From positions 2,103,747 through 2,167,746 of the forward strand of contig SMSO01000037.1 of the NCBI GenBank assembly GCA_004764695.1: a stretch of 64,000 bases of DNA, read 5' to 3'. Positions 54,697-64,000 of this stretch are shown one piece after another; the first letter of the stretch is position 1; each line of letters begins with the position of its first letter. Origin of the DNA: Schizochytrium sp. TIO01. Its lineage: Eukaryota; Sar; Bigyra; Thraustochytrida; Thraustochytriidae. Under the pieces are notes generated by a model. That model ran no database searches. It worked only from the letters and a program-made list of their open reading frames with translations, and was not told the DNA's origin. The position numbers and the translations under genes were made by a program.

Positions 54697-55573
54697 CTAT
54701 GGGTAAAGTGTCGGTGCCATAGTTGGTGGTAGAGGCGCACATGAAACACCTTCCATAAGAACTGGTGTCGACGGGACAGTTCCACTTGCGTCAAATTGGG
54801 GGTAGTTGTTAGCTCCCCAGCAACTAACTGTATCATCAGTCAGATTATAACCACAAATAACTTGAGAATTCACTGATACAACAGTCTCGGCAGTGATTCT
54901 GTCTGATTCAACGAAGTTGGAGAATGAGTTCACTTTGGAACTATGATATTGTCCGTAGGCATTCTCACCCTTGCAAAAAACGGTTCCATCTGTCTTTCGA
55001 AGACAGAAGTTCCTATACCTGAAGATACAAGCAATGTTGTCGTTACCTGAATCAAAGACTTCAACAGGTCCAGTTTCGATGTAGCTACCTGAAGCAACAT
55101 CGTTTGAGTACATTCCTTCTTTATTTTGCCCTGCAAATAGGAAACGACCATCCAAAGTAATAAGTCCGATATTTTGTTCATCCAAGGTAATGTCTGTTAC
55201 TGATACTGCATGCCAGGGAAGAAAAGGAACATAGATAATCTCACCATGATCTATAGAATAAGTAAAAGTAAAATTACTCAATGAAAATTTGCCTATCCGC
55301 TCCAGGTTCATTGTTTTGTTGAAGAGATAAAACGAGTGTATCGCATGGGCGAGATAGTGTGATAAAAAGTGCGTCTTCTCCAGGACAGGGAACTGTCAAT
55401 ATTCTTGATTGACTCGCAGCACGGATTTCTGGAGCAGATCTTGTGTACCTCCACCACAAATTATTATCCGAGGATGAACGGAAAAATTGAACTTTGATAG
55501 GACACAAGAGCTTGGAGACTATCATTCCTGCATGCAAGGTCTCTACTACAGGTACGTAGTAAACATCATCCAT
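54697..55573 (-). pseudogene. RCC1/BLIP-II-repeat protein, frameshifted and truncated
   Basis: Two overlapping minus-strand frames (55573-55274 and 55311-54697) fit together as one protein of about 290 residues broken by a 1-nt shift near 55312-55335, where a TTTT run lies. The first part (MDDVYYVPVVE start) has CDTLVLSLQQ as its last plausible segment. The second carries at least three RCC1/beta-propeller-type repeats with the G-N-x-x-G pattern: LDGRFLFAGQNKEGMYS, TDGTVFCKGENAYGQYH and TDDTVSCWGANNYPQFD. It then ends in a proline/threonine linker (PPTMAPTLYP) at a stop, where such linkers usually lead into more domains. Repeats of this type are common in large DNA viruses and in protist surface proteins. 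The gene is AT-rich compared with its neighbours. Function unknown. Confidence 0.6.
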
Positions 55574-55789
55574 TCGTTAAAGAAGGAATGCAAATAATTG
55601 AGGAAAAATGCTACTGTGTTCTTACAAGTCTCCCACACTGAACTTAGTGAAAAGCTTTCCATTACATATAAGAATTAAGAAGATTTCTATTTTTCCTATC
55701 TTGTACTTGAAAGTAATTTATCATCTTTATATAATGAGAGTACTATTCCTTTATATAGCAAGTGTGCTAATGGTTATTATCAGGAGATC

Positions 55790-56839
55790 ATGCAAAAGGT
55801 TTTATTAATTGCAAATATTGGCGAAAGCAGTCAAAGTCGAATCATGATTAAAAACAATCTTGATCATTTTAGTAACCACGATGACATAGCTGCTACAATT
55901 TATGACATAAAGCTGGGAAATGCAAGTGCAAAGTTGGAAAATATCGATATATGTCTAGTATGTATTGGACAAGACTTTGAGCCATCAGTTAGCATTCAAA
56001 CATTGCTCTGTGCCATCCCAATTATCAAAAACGCCAAGCCCCGGATGGTCATTATAGAAACTGTAATCCGAGTTGGTACAGTTGGGAAGTTTGTTAAGGC
56101 AACTGCAGGTGAAATTCCCATCGCATATTCCCCAAACATTATTCATCGGTGTCGCTCGCTTCCATTTGAAGCACCGCGTGATTCACCGAGACTGTTAGGA
56201 GCAAACTCAAGAGAAGCTGCACAAGTGATTTTGCCATTTTTATCATTGTTCTATACTCACATCTACATTACAGAAACTGCAGAAGCTGCTGAGTGCGCAA
56301 CTCTTCTGGACTTGGCAAAAAGAGCTGCTATTCAAGCTGCTATCAATGAGTTTTCTGCCAATTTTAGCAAAGAGATATCGATGCGCGATGCAATTGAAGG
56401 CTCGAACTTTATCTGGACCAATTATCAAAACGACCACCCATCTTTAGGAATCAAGCATAACTTTGCATCGCTGATCGGTAGTGAAGACAAGTTTCCCTTA
56501 CTAACTACAGCTATTGAACAGCTCTGTCTACGCCCGCGCTTCATCTTCCAAGATATCGTAAATAGATACTGCTCAGGCGACCTTGATAAAGTACACCAAA
56601 AGGCATTCCTGATAGTAGGATTCGGAAATCAACCAGGGGCTTCAGAGCACGATGAATCTCCAATTTCCGAAATTGCACAAATGCTTACTATGGAAGTTGC
56701 AAAAGTCACTATTTATGACATGTTTATCAACAGGTTCTCTACAATAAACCCACCAAGTATAGTCTATAACTCAGGACGACACATCTATGATGGGATCCTT
56801 GTTATGCACCCCTACCTTATTTCATTATGGAAAGACTAG
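55790..56839 (+). CDS. divergent UDP-glucose/GDP-mannose dehydrogenase-like protein, catalytic residues lost
   Basis: 349 residues, AT-rich codon usage. Most family landmarks can be followed by eye: VIIETVIRVGTVGKF at 87-101 (compare the ST-PGT segment), IAYSPNIIHRCRSLPFEAPRDSPRLLGA at 111-138 (SNPEF...GTAI-D---P-R-V-G), TETAEAAECATLLDLAKRAAIQAAINEFS at 161-189, and the C-terminal AFLIVGFGNQPGASEHDESPISEIAQML at 272-299 (the K-N-DD-RESPA-EI block), then VTIYD. The glycine-rich GxGxxG of the NAD-binding site is replaced by IGESSQS, the position of the catalytic Cys motif (GFGGxCxPKD) reads LGIKHNFASLIGSED (219-233) with no Cys, and the catalytic Lys/Asn region also differs. It is shorter than the usual 390-460. 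An active dehydrogenase is unlikely; a decayed viral or host copy, or a pseudoenzyme, is more plausible. Confidence 0.6.
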   Translation: MQKVLLIANIGESSQSRIMIKNNLDHFSNHDDIAATIYDIKLGNASAKLENIDICLVCIGQDFEPSVSIQTLLCAIPIIKNAKPRMVIIETVIRVGTVGKFVKATAGEIPIAYSPNIIHRCRSLPFEAPRDSPRLLGANSREAAQVILPFLSLFYTHIYITETAEAAECATLLDLAKRAAIQAAINEFSANFSKEISMRDAIEGSNFIWTNYQNDHPSLGIKHNFASLIGSEDKFPLLTTAIEQLCLRPRFIFQDIVNRYCSGDLDKVHQKAFLIVGFGNQPGASEHDESPISEIAQMLTMEVAKVTIYDMFINRFSTINPPSIVYNSGRHIYDGILVMHPYLISLWKD

Positions 56840-57098
56840 CCTCACGCTACTTTTTATTGTAAAGTAGCAAGTTAACAAGATTGAAAACACGAAAGAGAAA
56901 AAAAAGGCAACCAACCTTATATCTGGGAGTCGACTATTTAGTTTAATAAGAAAAGAAAAGAAAAGAAATGAATAGTTTAGTTTAGTTTACTGGTCAATTA
57001 GGAGTTTTCCACTCCCTTCATTAATTCTTGATTTATTGGAACCGCATACTGGAAGACTGCTTTGGCTCTTGACAAGATATTTTAACAAAGGGAGGTAA

Positions 57099-59400
57099 TT
57101 AAGGCTCCTCCCTCATTACGCCCAATACTAAAGATACAATATCCTGATCCTCACCAAAGATGTTTCCTGCAAACTGAAGTTCAGATTGAAATTTGTGTTT
57201 TGGAAGTAAGTTATACGAATCTTGGTGTAAGCAAACCTTGATGTAATCATTCAGAAATAACGTTAGAATACAAGACTGTTGTGACGCACTCGGGGTGACC
57301 TTGGGTAAATTTTTAGTGGGATTGTCTAATTTGAAGTATTCATTCTCAACTAATAAATTCTTGACAATGAACTTCAGAGCAAACTTTTTCTCTTCACTTC
57401 TTGTGTAGATGTCACCGACAAGTTCCACTGATTGAGCTTTCTCTTGCTTTGTGTCATAAATTTGAAGAGTCTTAAGTTCTGAAATAGATGATATTTGCGT
57501 TGCAATTTCAGGGAAAATTGGTTTTAGATCGCCGAGTCTTTGTTGAATTAACTGAAAGATTTTCAAAGACTCCATTCTTGAAACATATGGATCACCAATG
57601 TTCACAAATGAGTTTTTATCAGTTTTTTTCCAGGCCATTTTTGGTTCTACATCAAAAGGTGTGACCTTTTGGCTAACCTTATTAAAGAGTGCTGGTACTA
57701 CGTCATGACAGACAAGCGGGGTCACCTTTGCCGTCATTCCCTCTCGCGGTGAGACAATAGTACGGAAATTCTTAACATCTGACTTGCTAAAGATTTCTTC
57801 TAGATCACCTTGATTATGTCCTTCAAAGTGCCCTGTGAAGAAATTCATCAGTGTCAATACTTCCACTGCGAGGTATTGTTTCACTTCGTCATCTGTGAAC
57901 TCCTTTTCCCCACAAAGTGTATTAATTGTTTTCAAAAGCATTAATGGCGCCAAATCCAAGGCACCAACCATTGAAAATCCATTGGGGATCATATCCTCCT
58001 CCACGATTCCTCGGTGCTCTTTCTTATCGGCAATCAGGAAGAGGCGACGATACAGGACATTTCTAAAGGTTGCCTCAATTCCAACTACTCTGAAGAGAAT
58101 ATGCAAATATTCTACTTCTTTCTTCGCTGCACCTGTAAAGTTCGCTTCCTTCAAAGAGACCAGATTGTACAACAGAAATCTAATCTCATCAATAAAATCG
58201 TTGATACTTTTGTTAGTAAACTGTAGTGAGTCAATTTCTTCAAATTGTATCTTCTTCTGATTCATGATTTGCTCACTATGCTTAAGAAGAGTCAAGATTT
58301 TTCGGAGGCGTTCCGTTACTACTGAGACCAGCGTTTCGATTTCTGTCCCATCGATAATTGAGTTCTTATACTGTGCAAAAGGTCCAATCATTGACCGGTA
58401 AAAGTAAGCAAATGTCTGATTATCGATATCGTCATCTGTAAGATCCGAACTATCCGCTTTCTTGAATACCAAATCCAAGATACGTAACAGTTCGTCATCA
58501 GCTTCAACAACAATTGGGATTTTAAATTTGTTATTCTCGAGGTAGTTCATGTCGAATGGAGTCTTCGATTTTTTCTTTTGAGATTCAAAGACGTTTAACT
58601 GTCTAATCATTGATTCTAAGCGATCATTACTGATGTCTGACTCATCAGGAGCAATGATGACATTGTTATCATCATACTCAGTAAACATCTCATAGAAGAG
58701 GAATCGAAGGGCACCAATAGAGGCTCCATCATCCTGGAAAAGCTTTGTAATTTCCAAAGGGGTCATTGCAGACGTCATGACATTATTCGATCCTAATTCC
58801 TGAACTGCAAGTTCTTGAACATTCTCATTGCTCAATGAAGAAAGATCTACTAATTCCGTAGATTGAAGGATCAATTCTTTTTCCTTTGCAAGCCTATCCT
58901 GTTCTTGAGCACCTTTGAGTTCTATTTCTTGCTCAGATGAGATAGTGTCTGACTCAATAATTCTTGAGATGATTGCTTCTGCGAGACGATCGATGGTTGC
59001 GTCTTCTGTTCTTAATCCCAAAGCAATTACCAAGCTAGCCAGAGTAGTCTTCTTATTCTTATCTTGGAGAAGAGTAAACTTATAGATAATGTATCTCGCA
59101 TAGACTGTGTAGTTCGACCAACGCCCGAACGTTTTCATGTTCTTCGCGAATTCCAAGGCCTCCTTTGCTTCTTCGGTTCCCTTTTACAAGAGGGCCTTCG
59201 TATTCTCATACAAAGTGTTGAGATGGTAGTATCCTGTTGTCAACTCATGTAGGTTCGGAATCATTAAAGAAGACTCATCAAGGGACTTGTTCACGTGAGG
59301 AATGTCTCCACTTCCTTCTTCCTTTGGTAGACCCGCAATCTTCAGCAGAAAATCGTACAATTCTGGTTCAATCACTGCTGAAAGACGATTCTGGTCAGCT
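57099..59400 (-). pseudogene. unrecognised ~690-residue AT-rich-island protein with in-frame TAA
   Basis: The long open frame runs from 59183 to 57099 on the minus strand. Continuing upstream in the same frame, a single TAA at 59186-59184 interrupts it, and the frame then stays open to at least 59400 with the same helical, charged composition (LHELTTGYYHLNTLYENTK before the stop, KGTEEAKEALEFAKN after it). This is expected for one CAA-to-TAA change in a continuous protein. No ATG was found that would start the upstream part; the first ATG after the stop is at 59138 (MKTFGRW), giving 679 residues if that is used. The protein is rich in Asp, Glu, Lys, Ile and Asn, mostly helical, without signal peptide or recognised domain. 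Composition and context suggest a large-DNA-virus protein; this is unproven. Confidence 0.5.
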
Positions 59401-61190
59401 TGAGGTTGACTGTAAAGGTGAAGGCAAGAGTCTTGATGAAGGCTATACGAAGATTGATTTTATAGTTAGCGAATTGACGTTCTGGAGAATGAATTCCAGG
59501 ACAGATGGACTCATGTAGTAATTAAGGAGGCTAAGAAATTCTTGAAAGGTGTTAGAGATAATTGATGGAGTTACATTAATTCTCTTCAGCCATCGATTCA
59601 AGTTACACCATACTTGGATGTTCGTAATGTCTAGTCACAGTTTTGGTTCTTGACTCTGGCAGCCAGATTCATACTTGCTCTATTGTAAGCCCTATGTCTA
59701 CATGGGTTTCATAAATGGACACAAAGAACTCTAGCAATATCTTGTCCACTAGTTCCTTCGATTGGAGATCTCAGCGGAGGCACAAATATTTGTCAATCGA
59801 AGAGCCCAACACAGAGGTTACAGAGTTGGTAGGACTATCGAGAGAAGGTACATACGTGTTTCTTTGATTAAGTTTTTACAATTATAGGTCAAGCTACTAC
59901 AACAATAACAAAGTGGCTCAGAAAGAGAATAAGTCGAGCAGGAGCTCGAAGGCGTCTTCCTTCACTTCCAAAGAGAACAACCCTGATCCATAGAAAATTA
60001 GGAACGATATAAAGCAACTAAAAAACAGAATGACAGATTTCATTAAAAACGTTCGTGAGCAGTCTTGAAACAATGCTCTTTAAATGGTCAGAAAGGCTAA
60101 ATAAAGACGAAATTTAAGCAGCCTGGAGATGGTAGAGATGGTAGTTATGATAGTGATAATGATCGGCCGCGTCACTTCCTTTCCCATCCTATGAAAGAGG
60201 TCCTTAACCTTGAAGGGACAAACTGGTTGATATGGTCAGAGGGCCATGGTTTTATGCCATTGTACTTCAGAAGAGATCCGGAAAATCGATTATCGAAAGA
60301 CGAGAACAAAGGTAAATTCTGAACTTGATGAGGTCCTTCGCTCATGCAAGTAGGCTCTCAGCTTTTGAAACTATGCTCAATTTATCCTTGATTGCAGGGT
60401 TGTAAATTGTGGCCTACGAACATGAGAGCCGCTGGTTGAACGATCTCGAAGGCACGGACTGAAACAAATCCAAACCGTCTATGATTCATGAAAAGTAGTT
60501 GCAAAATATTCATCGAAGCTTATGAGTGACTGGGAACCACACGAAAGTTCAAGTTATGTCACACACATCTCAATGCATTTGGATATGTTGCAAAGTCTGA
60601 ACTTGGGTCTTACGGATGGTATGATGTTAGTCAACCTTGTCCCAAGCTTCTCTAGGCACAAAATATAGAGGAAATCACGAGGAGGCTCCTACTCAGGGGC
60701 ACTTCACTGCTGCAATTCAAGAAAGGCTTCAAGGCTGCCAAGACGATATCAATTCAGCTGCAACGACATACAGAGAACAATAAACCTCCATAAAAGGTAA
60801 TTGCCAGGATAGCTCTATATCAAGCAATGCTTCGCATTCGAGTAAAGCCAGCATCAACTGTTTTCTTCACTATGGACTCTCCAACCATTCAGCCGTGAAC
60901 TGCATACATGCAAGCAAAAAAGTAGTATCTGTAAAGAGATTATGCACAGGTTCACGGTATGCCCTATTAAGAAGAACCATAGTAAGCTCAAGCAAACAGA
61001 ATATATCAAAACAGAGCCACCTTCAAATTGAAGCAGCGTTGGTGACCAGGTGCAAGACTAGGATCCCTCTCTTTTCAACGGTGAACGCAGTGAACTTTGA
61101 CTTAAAAACAAAAACTGGTCAGTGCGAGAGATTCATCTTTAAGATTGGTTACAATATAATATTAAAGCTTCTCGCTTTACGATAGATACT
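59400..61190 (+). mobile_element. decayed retroelement-like region with Gag zinc-knuckle relic
   Basis: Plus-strand fragments in changing frames recall an LTR-retroelement Gag. Near 60198-60310 there is KEVLNLEGTNWLIWSEG, similar to the L-G-NW--W start of copia-type Gag proteins. Near 60870-60915 there is CFLHYGLSNHSAVNC, a CX2HX5HX4C zinc knuckle of the kind seen in fungal and protist retroelement Gag (C-x-H-G-x-H-x-C). Stops and frameshifts separate the pieces, so nothing is functional. No LTRs, primer-binding site, protease, integrase or reverse-transcriptase motifs were found. The alternative is chance similarity in AT-rich DNA. Confidence 0.35.
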
Positions 61191-62760
61191 CATCTGCGAA
61201 GGTGCTATAAGATTTACTCAGGGCGGAGTAGATACAAAACCATTTTCTTGAAGGACCATCATAGTCTCTTGATTCTTGGAGGTACCTTGCTTAGGGTATA
61301 GTGGGTTTGAAAGTAATTTGTGCGAAATAAGACTACGCTAATAAGATTTAATTTATGTGTAATACTGATTGAATGCGTTTAGTACTCCATTAGCCTTTAT
61401 TCAAGTTATTGTTGAAGCAAATTCAAGAAAAATACACTAAATTTGACCCGCTCATATTCTCAAATCATTATAAATTAATGTAGCTAAAGTTGACCTTACC
61501 CTACTTACCCCCAATCGACAAAAACTTATCAAGTTATATTGATATTTTAATTGGGGAGGATTTTCTTTATTGTAAAGGTCTCCAAAGGCGTTGTTATTGC
61601 TACTGCTCACCTGCTGCTCACCTGCTATTTTAACAAAAATCCCTCAAAACTAACGTTCGAGGATTAATTTGTACGAGTCAATGTCAATTTTGGATGTTTC
61701 CGAGTCGACATTTATGAAAGGTTAGATAGGGTACAAGGTGTATGGTTAAATGTTCACTTGTTAGTTCCCTTCGGTAATTCTTTTCCCTTTTCCTGCTAAA
61801 GCTAGCTAGGGTGATGGAGCAAACACCATGGATGCTCGACGCTAACTTTAAACAATGAAAATCTTGACTTCATCACCTCCAGATAATCAAAATCTCTGTT
61901 TGGCCTGCGCTTATCCAAAAGACAAAAATGTCCACGTGACAACAATATTTTCGTCATAAACATACCCGACTCTCGTCTATGAAGAAAGTTACGGAAGTGC
62001 ACCCTCTTCCAGGAGGGTGGGCTTCGCGGTCTTTCTTTCCCATGGGAACTTCATGTTGGGTGAGTCTAACCAAAGCCTATCTGCACAATACTAGCTTTTG
62101 AGCTGACATCTGTGAGCCTCGTTCTCGTTCAACTAATCACCTCACCTGCAGTGCAGAACGTGATTGAAGGAACATGAATCTTCGCCGTTCCACGCATCTT
62201 TTGCAAAGGAGTTCTGCAATCTAAATAATGATTCGAAGAAGCTTTCTGCACTTTTAATGAATGTCTCTCCGCATCGAGGTTCACCTACGCACGCTGTCAA
62301 GCTAGGATACTCGTTCTGTCGGAACGGGCTCTCTCGATACCTAGCTGGCGTATTTTCACCATCAAGGAGCTACACCGCAAGAATTGGGGCATAAAACGAT
62401 GTTCATTAAGCAGCATACGCGTTCTTTCAGTTCCAAGTGTTCACTAGAGTTACAGCTTCGTACTTTACATCGCCAAAGCGGTCCATGGTATGCCTGATTG
62501 GCGTCTTCATCCCTTGCTTGACTGATTGGCGCAGTGAAGTAATCATTCAACTAATTGTAAGCCATACTATGCGTTTCATTGAGGCATTTATAAGTTCAGA
62601 AACTAATTTATCAACAGGAGCAAAACTATGTACTTTACGCTGTAACGAGCGGGCGAGTCAAACCCGAGTGGCCGCTTCCATCTTGTTAATTAATTCACGA
62701 GCAGCCAGAGGCAACCCAAGCCAAGGACCACAGGCACACCAGCAGCAGAGCGAGCCAACG

Positions 62761-62796
<36 letters not shown>

Positions 62797-63369
62797 CCCT
62801 GCTAATCAGAAGTCAGTCAGTCAGCAGTCAGTCAGTCAGTCTCCTGGCTAGACTCACGGCGCAACTTGCTTGTAATTCTGTGCTTGATGCTCCATCAGGC
62901 GAATAGTAAGCGAATGGAGCAGGTCCAACGAACCCTACAACGATCACTTTGGCCCAGTGCTATTAATCCTTCCCTTCCCTTCCCTTTCTCGCACAACAGC
63001 TCCAATCGTTCCCGCGGAGGGTCTCGGCCGGGTCATTCTCCTCCAAGTTGAGAACGACCACCTGCTCTGTTCTGGCATGAAACTCAGACTGCAGCTGCTG
63101 CTGCCCATTTACGTATGCAGCCCTTGTCACGCATGCGTATGCATCAGTGAGCTCGCAACCGTCGGCTTCACGGTACGCCAGCAAAGCTAAGCAGTCGAAC
63201 CCTCTGGCATCTTGAAACCTCGCTCGCTCTGCAACAAACTTTCCCGCCTCCTCAACCCTCCTCCTCCTCGCTTGCGCGTAACCCCAAATCTGAACAACCC
63301 CAAATGACCGCGGATTCCGCAAGAAGAAAGGCGTAAGTAAAGGACTCGAAAACAGACTTCGTCTCTGCT
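61191..63369. other. gene-poor 3' region
   Basis: About 2.2 kb with no supportable gene. It is AT-rich to 61800, then more mixed. A minus-strand frame (63322-62963) has plausible composition but no start context or domain, and overlaps plus-strand frames of equal quality. Short CAAG and CAGT arrays are listed separately. Confidence 0.4.
62758..62841. repeat. (CAAG)n and (CAGT)n microsatellites
   Basis: About 40 bp of CAAG units (62758-62797) followed after 13 bp by about 30 bp of CAGT units (62811-62841). Confidence 0.88.
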
Positions 63370-63413
<44 letters not shown>

Positions 63414-63831
63414 ATCAAAAAATAAATCAATGAATGAATGAATGAATGAATGAATGAATGAATCAATCAATCAATCAAAAAATGAATGAATGAATGAATC
63501 AATCAATCAATCAATTAATCAAAAAATGAATGAATGAATGAATGAATGAATGAATGAATGAATGAATCAATGAATGAATGAATCAATCAAAAAATCAATG
63601 AATGAATGGAATGAATGGAATGAAATGAATGAATGAATGAATGAATGAATGAATGAATGAATGAATGAATGAATGAATGAATCAATCAATCAATCAATCA
63701 ATGAATCAATGAATCAATCAAAAAATGAATGAATGAATGAATGAATGAATGAATGAATGAATGAATGAATGAATGAATGAATGAATGAATGAATGAATGA
63801 ATGAATGAATGAATGAATCAATCAATCAATC
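63370..63831. repeat. 460-bp compound (CAAT)/(GAAT) tetranucleotide array
   Basis: An almost unbroken array alternating between blocks of CAAT and blocks of GAAT, with AAAAAT interruptions repeated five times (near 63416, 63477, 63523, 63591 and 63720). The block order CAAT, AAAAAT, GAAT recurs, so the array is a higher-order repeat rather than a simple microsatellite. Confidence 0.93.
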
Positions 63832-64000
63832 ATGCAGGTTTATTTATTTCTGTACTATATATGGCCTGTCGAAGAAACCCACTGTCGAAGTCTTCGGCGT
63901 GCAGCGAATTGATTGCCTTTCGGGGCTGCCCCACGATCCGATCGGTTGGCAGAGATCTTGAAAGCTCGAAGGCGACCTCGAAAGGAAGGAAGGAAGGAAG

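Noticed and set aside
57099-59400. Stop-codon reassignment (TAA as Gln) as explanation for the interrupted frame
   Set aside because: TAA ends intact host genes here and other frames in the island also carry different kinds of damage, so decay is simpler.
59237-59518. 93-codon plus-strand frame at the end of the AT-rich island
   Set aside because: It is largely antisense to the interrupted ~690-residue frame and has no recognisable features.
62963-63322. 119-codon minus-strand frame near the window end
   Set aside because: Composition is plausible, but there is no domain, no start context and a competing plus-strand frame; evidence is too thin for a gene call.
63370-63831. CRISPR-like array
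   Set aside because: Four-base units without unique spacers in a eukaryotic sequence; it is a tetranucleotide satellite.

Overview
This window is nuclear DNA of a unicellular eukaryote, not a prokaryote. Genes are monocistronic, on both strands and widely spaced. Four of them need GT-AG introns of 112 to 374 bp, several starts sit in a Kozak-like context, and the gene set is eukaryotic: exportin-4, the CST subunit TEN1, tRNA-His guanylyltransferase, METTL5, jouberin, Arf-GAP, PDCD2, Cmc1 and PFK-2/FBPase-2. Most genes are intronless or intron-poor. Jouberin implies a flagellated cell. The mix would suit a stramenopile such as a labyrinthulomycete (thraustochytrid), but that placement is an inference of low confidence.

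Layout. 0-3.3 kb: gene-poor, with a 31-bp tandem duplication. 3.4-6 kb: an MGST3-like MAPEG protein and an acidic ankyrin-repeat protein. 6.8-10.8 kb: a tandem pair of SLC17/ANTR-type transporters that share one intron position, followed by a convergent GT13 glycosyltransferase whose 3' end overlaps the second transporter. 13.5-19.8 kb: a very large EF-hand/VWA-like protein whose reading frame shifts once by +1. 21-26.1 kb: divergent amino-acid permease and CorA/MRS2-type Mg2+ transporter. 27-33.2 kb: two-exon Cmc1, three-exon TEN1 (opposite strand) and exportin-4. 34-41.6 kb: PDCD2 with MYND finger, jouberin-like WD40 protein and a convergent polyQ Arf-GAP. 41.6-48.9 kb: a gene-poor block full of tetranucleotide and other simple repeats. 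48.9-54.2 kb: PFK-2/FBPase-2 with a large acidic insert, METTL5, and convergent THG1.

54.7-61.2 kb is the unusual part. It is an AT-rich island of foreign-looking, decaying genes: a frameshifted and truncated RCC1/BLIP-II-repeat protein, a UDP-glucose-dehydrogenase-like protein that has lost its nucleotide-binding and catalytic motifs, and a ~690-residue unrecognised protein with an in-frame TAA and no ATG at its 5' end. A probable retroelement Gag relic lies beside them. This looks like an old endogenous large-DNA-virus fragment or a nested mobile-element graveyard; the viral origin is inferred, not shown. 61.2-64 kb is gene-poor and ends in about 460 bp of (GAAT)/(CAAT) tetranucleotide repeats.

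Functionally the intact genes are unrelated housekeeping genes: glycolytic control, rRNA and tRNA modification, telomere replication, nuclear export, cytochrome oxidase assembly, Arf signalling and membrane transport. There is no operon logic.
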